A stretch of 64,000 nucleotides of DNA from assembly GCF_014850955.1 (NCBI RefSeq), contig NZ_JACXSS010000001.1:2914001-2978000 (forward strand). Reading direction: 5' to 3'. Under the pieces are notes generated by a model. It was not told the origin of the DNA. It made no database searches and saw only the letters and a program-made list of their open reading frames with translations. Source of the stretch: Methylomonas albis. Lineage in GTDB: Bacteria > Pseudomonadota > Gammaproteobacteria > Methylococcales > Methylomonadaceae. Positions 45,562 to 54,913 of this stretch are shown here, one piece after another (the stretch's first letter is position 1; every line of letters begins with the position of its first letter). Position numbers and translations under genes: made by a program.

Positions 45562-46944
45562 ATGAGCTTGCTAGACCCGTTACTACAAACCAGGAGTATT
45601 CAGCTGGATTTTTTTAGAGGTGTAGCGCTGATGGTGATTTTTATCAACCACATGCCGGATAACCCCTGGTTTTGGTATACCCCTTCACGGTTTGGCCTCA
45701 GCGACGCCGCCGAAGTGTTCGTGTTCTTATCGGGCTTTGCTTCGGCGCTGGCCTATGGTCGTTGCTTCGAACGTTCAGGACTGTGGCTGGGCTTCGTCCG
45801 CATCCTGCATCGCTGCGTGCAAATTTACAGCGCACATTTGGCTTCATTCGTGCTGCTGGCCCTAGTTTGCGTGATCGGTAATCGCTGGGTGCCGGAAATG
45901 GACGATATTCAACGACTGAATATCGCCTATTTTTTCGACGCAACCCAGCAAGCGCTCTACGACTTGTTCACCTTGACTTATGTGCCCAAGTATTTTGACA
46001 TTCTGCCGATGTATCTGGTGATGATGGTCTGGCTACCGATATTTTGGGCCTTATCGCGTGTGCATGTCGCGCTGGCCTTAGGTAGTTCGGCAGGATTGTA
46101 TTGGGCAAGCTTTTACTACGGCTGGGAGTTGACCTCGGACCCGGTTAGTGGTCGCCCCTGGTATTTCAACCCATTCAATTGGCAATGGATGTTTTTCACC
46201 GGTTATGCCGTTGGTGCCGGCTGGTTGCGGATCAACGCAAGACGCTGGTTGACGGCAATCTGCATTGGCTTGGTATTGGTGTCAATCCCATTGGGACATG
46301 AGCCCACTTATAGCCACGTCCTGTTCTGGGCCGAACTTCGCGCAAAACTGGAACCCTGGCTCGACAAAAGCCATTTGGGTTTATTGCGCTGGCTGCATCT
46401 ACTGGCGCTGGCTTATCTGATGCATCAGCTGTGCAACTGGCGCCCACAATGGCTAATGGGTGCATGGCCTCGCGCTATTGTCACGATGGGGCAACAATCG
46501 TTACCCATTTTTCTCTGCTCCATGGTGCTTTCATATGCGGCCGGCATCTGGCTGGATCGCTTAGGGCGCGATGCGTGGCTGGAAGTGGCTTTGGTTAATT
46601 TGAGCGGCTTGGGCCTGATGTTGTTAGCCGGTCAAGTCATGGTCTGGTTGGATGCTAAACCTTGGAAGCATTCACCCGTAAGTCGTTCAGCAGCATACGA
46701 CTACAGCCATGATTCGGATCACTTTGTCGGTCATTATCGTTGGGGTAGTCAAGCCATCCCCCTTCCATTGCTGATCGGGCTGGCGACGCTTCCGGCGTTG
46801 TGTATAAGTCAACGACCCGTCACAGGCGACATCTCGTCTGACCTCGTCATGCAGGTGCCCAATGCCGAACCACTTCAATCGGTCGAAGCGATATCACCCG
46901 ATACCGAGACCGATAAAGTAATCGACAGCCAGCAACAGATTTAA
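45562..46944 (+). CDS. OpgC-type membrane acyltransferase
   Basis: 460 aa with about ten membrane helices. RSIQLDFFRGVALMVIFINH, NPWFWYTPSRFGLSDAAEVF and VFLSGFASALAYGRCF are hallmarks of OpgC, which adds succinyl groups to periplasmic glucans. FTGYAVGAGWLRI and the internal HMPD also fit. A soluble tail of about 60 residues ends the protein. Osmoregulated glucan modification fits the neighbouring salt-stress genes, but the opgG/opgH genes are not in the window, so the substrate is unproven. Confidence 0.85.
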   Translation: MSLLDPLLQTRSIQLDFFRGVALMVIFINHMPDNPWFWYTPSRFGLSDAAEVFVFLSGFASALAYGRCFERSGLWLGFVRILHRCVQIYSAHLASFVLLALVCVIGNRWVPEMDDIQRLNIAYFFDATQQALYDLFTLTYVPKYFDILPMYLVMMVWLPIFWALSRVHVALALGSSAGLYWASFYYGWELTSDPVSGRPWYFNPFNWQWMFFTGYAVGAGWLRINARRWLTAICIGLVLVSIPLGHEPTYSHVLFWAELRAKLEPWLDKSHLGLLRWLHLLALAYLMHQLCNWRPQWLMGAWPRAIVTMGQQSLPIFLCSMVLSYAAGIWLDRLGRDAWLEVALVNLSGLGLMLLAGQVMVWLDAKPWKHSPVSRSAAYDYSHDSDHFVGHYRWGSQAIPLPLLIGLATLPALCISQRPVTGDISSDLVMQVPNAEPLQSVEAISPDTETDKVIDSQQQI

Positions 46945-46960
46945 CAAGTATTGTCGACTT

Positions 46961-48163
46961 ATGGAAGCCCAAACCGTCCATCAGTTTTTCTTGCAGCTGA
47001 TGGTCATTCTGTTGACGGCTCGGCTGTTCGGTGAATTGTTCGCGCGGCTTAAAAGCCCACCAGTCGTAGGCGAACTGTTGGCCGGTGTTATTCTTGGCCC
47101 CAGTTTGCTGGGTTGGATGGAACCAAGTCAGGTCATCAAATTATTGGCGGAAATCGGCATCATTTTGCTGTTGTTTGAAGTCGGGCTGGATACCGACATA
47201 CGCCAACTAGCAAAATCCGGTTGGCAAGCCTTGTTTGTCGCGGTCAGCGGTTTTTTGTGGCCGTTTGTGTTTGGTTTCAGTCTCAGCCATTGGCTGTTTG
47301 ATCTTAACTTGCTGGAATCGCTATTCATCGGCGGTACGCTGACTGCCACCAGTATCGGTATTACGGTCCGCGTGCTTACCGATTTAAAACGTCAGCACAG
47401 CCGGGAAGCACAGGTGGTATTGGGCGCGGCGGTGATTGACGACATACTCGGCGTCGTGCTGCTGGCCGTACTGTACGATTTTTCGCAGGTCGGACAAATC
47501 AACACAGCCAATGCCCTGCAAGTCATCGGCTTTATCGCCATGTTCTTTGTTTTGGCGCCGTTGTTTGCTAAAGCTATTTCCTTGCTGATCCGGCAATTTG
47601 CCAAAATCAGCCAGACCGACGGACTCATCCCCACGCTGATTGTCTCTCTTGTGCTGTTTTTCGCCTGGTTAGCCCACGAAATGGGCGCCCCGGAATTGTT
47701 GGGCGGGTTTGCCGCGGGACTAGCGCTGTCACGGCGCTTTTTTCTGCCTTTTGCTATGGCTTTGCATGAAGACCCGGATTTTACCGGACGTATCGAAGCT
47801 CAGATGCGGCCTATCATCCAATTATTCGTGCCGATATTTTTCGTGATGGTCGGGCTTTCGCTGAATCTGCGTGAAATCGATTGGGCCTCGCCGTTCATTT
47901 GGTGGTTTTCCGCCAGCCTGTTGGCTGTGGCTATACTCGGTAAAATGCTGGGTGCCTTAGTGCTGCGCGGACCTTGGACTGAGCGCCTGGCTATCGGTAT
48001 TGCCATGGTTCCACGCGGCGAAGTCGGCCTGATTTTTGCCGAACTCGGCCGCACATCAGGTATTATGGTCAACGAAGTTTACGCGGCGCTGATTATTGTC
48101 ATAGCCATGACCACCCTGTTTGCGCCCATGTTATTAAAAGGTTTTTACCGCTACGTGAAATAA
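46961..48163 (+). CDS. Cation/proton antiporter, CPA2 (KefB/NapA-like)
   Basis: 400 aa with about 12-13 membrane helices. FLQLMVILLTARLFGELFARL, SPPVVGELLAGVILGPSLLG and LLLFEVGLDTD are typical of the family. The ion-binding pair is present: AAVIDDILGVVLLAVL (Asp-Asp), as in electrogenic Na+/H+ exchangers. IAMVPRGEVGLIFAELG is the late Arg-Gly-Glu segment. No regulatory RCK domain is attached. It starts 16 bp after the OpgC-type gene, probably co-transcribed. Confidence 0.9.
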   Translation: MEAQTVHQFFLQLMVILLTARLFGELFARLKSPPVVGELLAGVILGPSLLGWMEPSQVIKLLAEIGIILLLFEVGLDTDIRQLAKSGWQALFVAVSGFLWPFVFGFSLSHWLFDLNLLESLFIGGTLTATSIGITVRVLTDLKRQHSREAQVVLGAAVIDDILGVVLLAVLYDFSQVGQINTANALQVIGFIAMFFVLAPLFAKAISLLIRQFAKISQTDGLIPTLIVSLVLFFAWLAHEMGAPELLGGFAAGLALSRRFFLPFAMALHEDPDFTGRIEAQMRPIIQLFVPIFFVMVGLSLNLREIDWASPFIWWFSASLLAVAILGKMLGALVLRGPWTERLAIGIAMVPRGEVGLIFAELGRTSGIMVNEVYAALIIVIAMTTLFAPMLLKGFYRYVK

Positions 48164-48236
48164 GTCGATTGCTCTATTTCTTAGCGGTATTAACCTAGGT
48201 CGACGCGGCAAACCAACGTCGTCCACGGAGCGAACC

Positions 48237-50375
48237 ATGCTAGAACACGGAGATACCGGACGCCTGCACATCGTCTTGATCAGCATACACGGGCTGATAC
48301 GTGGGCGTGATTTAGAATTGGGCCGCGACGCCGATACCGGCGGGCAGACCAAATATGTGGTGGAGCTGGCCAAAGCTTTGGCAAAGCAGCCCCTGGTCGA
48401 ACGTGTGGATTTGGTTACCCGACGCATCGTCGACAGCGACGTCAGCGACGATTACGCCGAAGCCGTCGAAGCATTGGCGGAAAACGCGCAGATCGTGCGT
48501 ATCGATGCCGGTCCGGAAGGCTACATCCGCAAGGAAGAGCTTTGGGATCATCTGGACAGCTTCGCGGACAATCTTTTGAGTTGGCTGCATCTTCAGCCAC
48601 GCTGGCCGGATGTGTTGCACAGCCATTATGCCGACGCCGGCTATGTGGGGGTGCGGCTGGCGCATTTGACAGGTTTGCCCTTGATTCATACTGGCCATTC
48701 CTTGGGGCGGGACAAGTGCCGTAGGTTGTTGGCGCTGGGCCTGGCAATGGAGGAAATCGAGCAGCGTTATCACATTTCCCGGCGCATCGATGCGGAAGAA
48801 GATACGCTGAGCAATGCCGAGTTGATCATCACCAGTACCCGCAACGAAATCGAAGACCAATACGAACTTTACGATTACTACACCCCGGAGAAGATGGCGG
48901 TCATTCCGCCCGGCACAGATCTGGAGCAATTTTACCCGCCCAGCGCCAAGACGGCTGCTTCCACGTTTGCCATATCACTTAATAAATTCTTGTATGACCC
49001 GAATAAGCCGATGATTTTGGCCTTGTCGCGACCCGACGAACGCAAAAACATTGTCACCTTATTGGAAGCCTACGGCGAATCGCCGCGTTTGCAGGCTATC
49101 GCCAACCTGGTGATCGTCGCCGGCAACCGCGACGACATCCGGGAAATGAACGACGGAGCGCAAGGCGTGTTGACCGAATTGTTGCTGGTGATGGATTGTT
49201 ATGATCTGTACGGCCGGGTTGCGTTACCCAAGCACCACAGTGCGGACGAGGTCGCGGAGATTTATCGTCTGGCGGCGGCAGCCAAGGGGATTTTTATCAA
49301 TCCCGCCCTCACCGAACCGTTTGGACTGACGCTGCTGGAAGCGGCCGCCAGCGGCCTGCCGCTGGTGGCCACCGAAAACGGTGGCCCGGTCGACATCATC
49401 GGCAACTGCCGTAACGGGTTGTTAGTGGACCCGCTGGACAAAACCGCGATTGTGGAGGCCTTACTGAGCATACTAGAAAATCCGGAGCACTGGCGGACAC
49501 TGTCCGCCAACGGACTGCGGAATGTCGCCCGCTATTATTCCTGGGAGGCGCATACCCAAGCCTATCTACAAAAACTGCAGCCGCTGTTGCAACATTTCGA
49601 ACGTCTGCCGAAAACGCCGCCGGTCGGAAAAGTGGGCCGGCTGCGGCGGCAAGCGATTTTTACGGCGATGGACAACACGCTCTTAGGGGATGACGAGGGA
49701 TTGGCAAAATTCGTCAACTTGATCAGAGAGAAGCGGCGAAAGTGTCTGTTCGGTATCGCTACCGGACGCCGGCTGGATGCAGTTTTGGCGATTTTGAAGC
49801 AAAAGCGGATTCCAAAGCCGGATATTTTGATCACCAGCCTGGGCACCGAAGTCTATTTCACGTCGCAACTGATTGCCGATATTGCCTGGAGCTATCATAT
49901 CGATCATCTGTGGACCCCACAGGTGCTGCGCCGTGTTCTCAGTGGCCTGCCCGGTTTGACACCGCAACCCAAGCAAGAACAAAGTCGCTTCAAGATTTCT
50001 TATTATTACGACAGCGAACGTGCACCGCCGATGGACGAGATTCTGACCTTGTTGCGTCAAAAGGAATTGTCGGTGAATCCCACTCTGTCATTTGGGCATT
50101 TTCTGGACATCGTACCGGCGCGAGCCTCGAAAGGACAGGCATTGCGATATGTTGCCCGGCAATGGAATATTCCCTTGGAACGCATCCTGGCGACGGGCGG
50201 CTCCGGCGGCGATTGCGACATGGTGGCAGGCAATACGCTGGGCGTGGTGGTCGCCAACCGCCATCGCGAGGAACTGGCGAATTTAGCCGAGGTGGAGCAA
50301 GTCTATTTCGCCGAGCGGTCAAATGCCTGGGGCATACTTGAGGCCATCGACCACTATGATTTCTTCAATCTCTGA
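48237..50375 (+). CDS. sps: Sucrose-phosphate synthase
   Basis: 712 aa. The GT-B part (about 1-470) has the donor/acceptor motifs LISIHGLIRGRDLELGRD, DTGGQTKYVVELAKALA, HSHYADAGYVG, TGHSLGRDK, and the C-lobe motif NPALTEPFGLTLLEAAASGLP. It makes sucrose-6-phosphate from UDP-glucose and fructose-6-phosphate. The C-terminal part (about 475-712) is a HAD phosphatase-like domain in which the first motif reads FTAMDNTLL, so the usual nucleophilic Asp of DxDxT is missing; the domain is probably non-catalytic, as in plant SPS. The real phosphatase is encoded next. Methylomonas-type organisms use sucrose as a compatible solute. Confidence 0.92.
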   Translation: MLEHGDTGRLHIVLISIHGLIRGRDLELGRDADTGGQTKYVVELAKALAKQPLVERVDLVTRRIVDSDVSDDYAEAVEALAENAQIVRIDAGPEGYIRKEELWDHLDSFADNLLSWLHLQPRWPDVLHSHYADAGYVGVRLAHLTGLPLIHTGHSLGRDKCRRLLALGLAMEEIEQRYHISRRIDAEEDTLSNAELIITSTRNEIEDQYELYDYYTPEKMAVIPPGTDLEQFYPPSAKTAASTFAISLNKFLYDPNKPMILALSRPDERKNIVTLLEAYGESPRLQAIANLVIVAGNRDDIREMNDGAQGVLTELLLVMDCYDLYGRVALPKHHSADEVAEIYRLAAAAKGIFINPALTEPFGLTLLEAAASGLPLVATENGGPVDIIGNCRNGLLVDPLDKTAIVEALLSILENPEHWRTLSANGLRNVARYYSWEAHTQAYLQKLQPLLQHFERLPKTPPVGKVGRLRRQAIFTAMDNTLLGDDEGLAKFVNLIREKRRKCLFGIATGRRLDAVLAILKQKRIPKPDILITSLGTEVYFTSQLIADIAWSYHIDHLWTPQVLRRVLSGLPGLTPQPKQEQSRFKISYYYDSERAPPMDEILTLLRQKELSVNPTLSFGHFLDIVPARASKGQALRYVARQWNIPLERILATGGSGGDCDMVAGNTLGVVVANRHREELANLAEVEQVYFAERSNAWGILEAIDHYDFFNL

Positions 50376-50390
50376 CAAAGCGTCGGAGTC

Positions 50391-51245
50391 ATGCTGACGC
50401 GTATCCTAATTTGTACCGACCTGGACCGCACTCTGCTACCCAACGGCCGCCAGCCTGAGTCACCGGGTGCGCGCGATATTTTCCGGCGTTTGGTTGCGCG
50501 CCCCGAGGTGACGTTGGCTTATGTCAGCGGCAGGCACCGCGAACTGGTCGCGGAAGCCATACACGAGTACGATTTGCCGGCACCAGATTGGGTGATCGGC
50601 GACGTCGGCACCACGATCTATCGAGCGGGTGCAGCAGAATGGCAGCATTGGGCGACTTGGGAAGACGATATCGCCACCGACTGGCGCGGCCTGATGGCCG
50701 AGGATTTGCGGCCTTTATTCGACGATTTACCGAACTTGCGTTTGCAGGAAGAAGCAAAGCAAAACCGTTTCAAACTTAGTTATTATCTGTCGGTGCAGTG
50801 TGATACTGAGGTATTGCGCCAGGAAATGGCTAGCCGACTACAGGCGCAATGCCTGCCAGCAAGTCTGATTTACAGCGTGGATGAGACTACCGACACCGGT
50901 TTGCTGGATGTGTTACCGGCCAGAGCCACCAAGTTGCATGCCGCCGAGTTTTTGATGCAGCATCAGGGCTTCGATATCGGCAATACAGTATTTGCCGGCG
51001 ACAGTGGTAACGATCTGCCGGTGATTGTCAGCCGGATACCGTCGGTGCTGGTCGCCAATGCCGACCGTGCTGTTGTCGAACAGGCACAAGTCTTGATTAG
51101 GCAAAATAGTAACCAGGCGGCTTTTTATCTGGCGCGAGGCGGCTTTTTGGGTATGAACGGCAATTACAGTGCGGGTATACTCGAAGGCATCGCTCATTAT
51201 CTTCCGGAAACCCGGTACTGGATGATGGAGGCCCATGAAGATTGA
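50391..51245 (+). CDS. spp: Sucrose-phosphate phosphatase
   Basis: 284 aa HAD Cof-type phosphatase. Motif I LICTDLDRTLLP has both Asp, SGRH (motif II region) and GDSGNDLPVI (motif IV) are intact. It hydrolyses sucrose-6-phosphate to sucrose. The gene begins 15 bp after sps. Mannosyl-3-phosphoglycerate phosphatases are related, but the context supports SPP. Confidence 0.92.
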   Translation: MLTRILICTDLDRTLLPNGRQPESPGARDIFRRLVARPEVTLAYVSGRHRELVAEAIHEYDLPAPDWVIGDVGTTIYRAGAAEWQHWATWEDDIATDWRGLMAEDLRPLFDDLPNLRLQEEAKQNRFKLSYYLSVQCDTEVLRQEMASRLQAQCLPASLIYSVDETTDTGLLDVLPARATKLHAAEFLMQHQGFDIGNTVFAGDSGNDLPVIVSRIPSVLVANADRAVVEQAQVLIRQNSNQAAFYLARGGFLGMNGNYSAGILEGIAHYLPETRYWMMEAHED

Positions 51246-51330
51246 TCGCAGTATGGCCGTTTTCTGCACCGTACAGTTCAAGCGTCTTGCAGACAACGGC
51301 ATGATGCAACAATTGCTGCGGGGCTACTAA
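51235..51330 (+). CDS. Possible 31-aa small ORF between spp and amylosucrase
   Basis: ATG at 51235 overlaps the end of spp by 11 bp and opens 31 codons (MKIDRSMAVFCTVQFKRLAD, then NGMMQQLLRGY). I see no ribosome site of its own beyond the spp end and no known family. The otherwise common fructokinase gene of this cluster is not here; the ORF is not a recognisable remnant of it. Confidence 0.2.
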   Translation: MKIDRSMAVFCTVQFKRLADNGMMQQLLRGY

Positions 51331-51411
51331 GCTCGCAATGGGCGCCAATGCCCATCCCAGTTTCGCATTCGTTACGCCATGTTGCCACATTAACTCGAAC
51401 AGGTTACGGTC

Positions 51412-53367
51412 ATGTACGAACAAGTTTCCCACTCGCTCTTGAACGCCATTCTGGATGATCTGAAGCCGGAGATTCGGCGCCAGGATCTTCGGCACTTCTA
51501 CACCCGGCTGGGTGCTAATTTTTATGCGATTTATTCGCTGTTTTTCAACTTATATGGTCACCGCGAGGATTTCAAGCCGCAAATGCTGCGACTGGTGGAA
51601 ACCATGGCCAAGGGCTATATCGATCGATCCGCCGAGTTGGAACGGGTCGACATCGAACGCGAACAGGATCACAACTGGTTTCTGTCGCAGAAATGGGTGG
51701 GCATGGCCCTGTATACCAATGGTTTCGCGGACAATCTGGCTGATCTGGCCACCAAGATCTCGTACTTTCAGGAACTTGGCATCAATTTGGTGCATATCAT
51801 GCCGATTCTGATGTGTCCGACCGGCAAGAGTGACGGCGGCTATGCAGTCAGCGATTTTCGGCAAATCGACGACAGGTTGGGCGATTTGAATGATCTGCGA
51901 TGGGTGGCTGAGGAATTCAGGAAACGCGATATCCTGCTGGTGCTGGACATCGTCATGAATCATACCTCCGACGAACACGACTGGGCCGCCAAGGCGGTCG
52001 AGGGCGATAAGCGTTACCAAGATTACTATTTTGTTTTCGACAATCGGGAAATTCCCGATATGTTCGAGCAGACCATGCCGCAAATCTTCCCGGAATCAGC
52101 CCCTGGCAACTTTACCTGGAATGAGAAGATGCAGAAATGGGTGATGACTGTGTTCCAGCAGTATCAGTGGGATTTGAATTACAGCAATCCGGATGTGTTT
52201 ATTGAAATGCTGGATATCATCCTGTTCTGGGCGAATCAGGGGGTGGACATCCTGCGACTGGATGCCGTCGCCTTCCTGTGGAAGAAAATCGGTTCTTCCT
52301 GCCAGAACGAACGCAATGCCCATCTGATTCTGCAACTGATGAAGGATTGCTGTCAGGTCACCGCGCCGGGCGTGCTATTCATCGCCGAAGCCATCGTCAC
52401 GCCGCTCGAAGTCATCAAATATTTCGGCGAGGACGCGATCATCGCCAAGGAATGCGAAATCGCCTACAACGCTACCTTGATGGCCTTACTATGGGATGCC
52501 ATAGCCACGCAAAATACCAAATTGCTTTATCAAGGCGTCAAAAACCTGCCGGCGAAACTGGAACGAGCCACTTGGCTGAATTATGTGCGCTGCCACGATG
52601 ATATAGGCTTTGGCTTTGACGACAACGACATCCTGGCCGCAGGATACGATCCCTATGCGCACCGGCAGTTTCTAGTCAATTATTTCAGCGGCCAGTTCGA
52701 GGCGTCGCCAGCCAGAGGGATGGTGTTCATGCGTAACGAAACCACCGGAGATGCCCGTATCAGTGGCTCGCTGGCGTCCCTGGCGGGACTGGAGGCGGGT
52801 CAGGAAATGAATGACCAGGGCTTGATCGATACCGCGATCAAAAAGATTCTGTTATTGCATAGCCTGATATTGTCTTTTGGCGGTATTCCCTTACTTTACA
52901 ACGGCGATGCGCTCAGCGTCGTTAACGATTATGGCTACCGCGACGACCCCGGCAAAAGCGACGACAACCGTTGGATACATCGCCCCAAGATCAACTGGGA
53001 CCGAGCGGAATTGCGAAAAAAACTGGGCACCACTGAATATAGCTTGTTTAATGCCATGAAAAAAATGATAGCAATCCGCAAGGAAACCTCGGCGTTCGCC
53101 GATTTCAACAACCGGGAACTGGTCGAGGTCGATAACCCGCATTTGCTGTGCTTCATTCGTTTCAATCACGACCGGCCATCGGAACGCGTTTTGGTCGTCG
53201 CCAATTTCGACGCCAACCCGCAATACCTTGATTTATATCTGCTCAGGAGTCGGGGCATCGATCCTTTTGGGCAATTCGTCGATTTGTACAGCGGCGGCAA
53301 GCCGGCGCAATATGATAGGCGGATCGTGTTGCAGGGTTATCAGTTCTATTGGTTGACAGAAATATAA
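51412..53367 (+). CDS. ams: Amylosucrase (GH13)
   Basis: 651 aa. It transfers glucose from sucrose onto glycogen-like glucans or hydrolyses sucrose. GH13 motifs: LVLDIVMNHTSDEH, ILRLDAVAFLWK (catalytic Asp), LFIAEAIV (acid/base Glu) and YVRCHDDIGFGF (HDD transition-state Asp). The N-terminal helical domain and C-terminal beta domain match the family. With sps and spp it allows sucrose to be made and recycled. Confidence 0.93.
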   Translation: MYEQVSHSLLNAILDDLKPEIRRQDLRHFYTRLGANFYAIYSLFFNLYGHREDFKPQMLRLVETMAKGYIDRSAELERVDIEREQDHNWFLSQKWVGMALYTNGFADNLADLATKISYFQELGINLVHIMPILMCPTGKSDGGYAVSDFRQIDDRLGDLNDLRWVAEEFRKRDILLVLDIVMNHTSDEHDWAAKAVEGDKRYQDYYFVFDNREIPDMFEQTMPQIFPESAPGNFTWNEKMQKWVMTVFQQYQWDLNYSNPDVFIEMLDIILFWANQGVDILRLDAVAFLWKKIGSSCQNERNAHLILQLMKDCCQVTAPGVLFIAEAIVTPLEVIKYFGEDAIIAKECEIAYNATLMALLWDAIATQNTKLLYQGVKNLPAKLERATWLNYVRCHDDIGFGFDDNDILAAGYDPYAHRQFLVNYFSGQFEASPARGMVFMRNETTGDARISGSLASLAGLEAGQEMNDQGLIDTAIKKILLLHSLILSFGGIPLLYNGDALSVVNDYGYRDDPGKSDDNRWIHRPKINWDRAELRKKLGTTEYSLFNAMKKMIAIRKETSAFADFNNRELVEVDNPHLLCFIRFNHDRPSERVLVVANFDANPQYLDLYLLRSRGIDPFGQFVDLYSGGKPAQYDRRIVLQGYQFYWLTEI

Positions 53368-53550
53368 TCATTAGATCACCCGGCATTGACTGACCATGAC
53401 CGCGTATATTGACTGAATAGCCTGTAAAATCTGGAGTTACATCGCGAATGATGCGGATTATGTTGCCCACGCTTTGACCGTTAGCTCGAGAATAAACGGA
53501 CGCTTGTTCGATGTTAAAACCCAAGGGACGGAGCCCACCAAGCTATAGTG

Positions 53551-54879
53551 ATGATTATGAAACTGAACCTTGTTTTTCTCCCACTCTTACCGAAAATTTC
53601 TGTCTTACTCTGCACGCTGCTGCTATGGTCGCCTGTAGGTCGTTCCGCTGCAGATTTTCTGAAAGTGGATGGCGCGACTATCAAAGACAATCATGGTATG
53701 GGCAAGGAGGTTCATCTTTACGGCACCAATCTGGGCGGCTGGCGGGGGCATGAACCGTGGATGTCGCCATTAGCCGGTGCGTCAAATGAATGGGACGCAC
53801 GAAATATTCTTAACAAGCGTTTTGGTAAGGATGCCGTCTGGGAGCTCTACCACGCTTACTGGGATTCATGGATCACGGAAACCGATTTCAAGAACATCGC
53901 CGCCGCCGGTCTCAACTGTATCCGCTTACCCATATACGCGCTTAACCATATGGATGACGGGGGCAACTGGCGACTGGACGATACAGGTGCCATTGATTTA
54001 TCCAGGATTGAATGGACCGTCAACAAAGCTCGGGAATACGGGCTTTACACCATCCTGGATCTGCATGGCGCGCCGGGTTCACAAAACGGAGCACATCATT
54101 CTGGTCGGCAAAACGGCACGCTACTTTATTCCACCCCGCTCTATCAGAATCAACTGGTGGAATTTTGGGAAACCCTTGCCATGCGTTTTAAAGACAACGC
54201 CGGTGTAGCCGGTTATGACCTGCTAAATGAACCCTCGGAGACCTTTCCCGGCGGGATGGGGTCCGAGGTGGTCAATCTATACGATCGCCTGTATCACGCT
54301 ATCCGGGCGATTGATCCCGACCATATCATCATTATGGAAGCCATCTGGTGGTGGAATACCCTGCCGAATCCTCAAGAAAAAAACTGGGAGAACGTCGTCT
54401 ATTCTCTGCACTATTACCAATGGCAAAACAATGAAGACTTCATGGTGATGAAGAATGCCGTGGACGGGTGGATTCAGGACGCGAAAAAATGGGGTACTGA
54501 ATATAACGTACCGCATTTTATAGGGGAGTTCACATTGTTCGGCAATGCCGAATCCTGGAATTACGGCCTTCAGCAATTTACGGAGTCGGGCAGCCACTGG
54601 ACCACCTGGTCTTATAAGGTGTTAGGCCGCAATAATTGGGGCATGTACAACACCGCAGAGCAGAATAGCAATGTTGCCAATATTGCTACGGATGATTTCA
54701 ACACGATCAAGCACAAGTGGAGTCAATGGAATACGCCGGACTATTTTTCGCCCAATCCCACAGTCATCGACGCCATGCAAAAAGCAACCTTAGGCCGAAA
54801 TCTGAAGCGGCCCAGGCGCACGGTTAATGCCATCTCCGAAAACCAAGCGGAACAAGACGTTGTTGGCGTGGTTAATTAA
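53551..54879 (+). CDS. Secreted GH5 glycoside hydrolase (cellulase-like)
   Basis: About 442 aa with a signal peptide (KISVLLCTLLLWSPVGRSAA). The TIM-barrel GH5 signature is clear: GLNCIRLPIYALNHM, YTILDLHGAPGSQNG, YDLLNEPSE (acid/base Glu), VVYSLHYYQWQN and FIGEFTLFG (nucleophile Glu). It resembles exo-1,3/endo-glucanases; substrate unknown. The start is unsure (GTG 53548, ATG 53551 or ATG 53557). It is not obviously linked to sucrose use but could act on OPG or capsule glucan. Confidence 0.85.
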   Translation: MIMKLNLVFLPLLPKISVLLCTLLLWSPVGRSAADFLKVDGATIKDNHGMGKEVHLYGTNLGGWRGHEPWMSPLAGASNEWDARNILNKRFGKDAVWELYHAYWDSWITETDFKNIAAAGLNCIRLPIYALNHMDDGGNWRLDDTGAIDLSRIEWTVNKAREYGLYTILDLHGAPGSQNGAHHSGRQNGTLLYSTPLYQNQLVEFWETLAMRFKDNAGVAGYDLLNEPSETFPGGMGSEVVNLYDRLYHAIRAIDPDHIIIMEAIWWWNTLPNPQEKNWENVVYSLHYYQWQNNEDFMVMKNAVDGWIQDAKKWGTEYNVPHFIGEFTLFGNAESWNYGLQQFTESGSHWTTWSYKVLGRNNWGMYNTAEQNSNVANIATDDFNTIKHKWSQWNTPDYFSPNPTVIDAMQKATLGRNLKRPRRTVNAISENQAEQDVVGVVN

Positions 54880-54913
54880 CGTTTACTGTAACGGATTGCA
54901 TTCGCAGACAACG

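Noticed and set aside
48237-50375. Bifunctional SPS-SPP
   Set aside because: The phosphatase-like tail lacks the first Asp of DxDxT, and an intact SPP gene follows.
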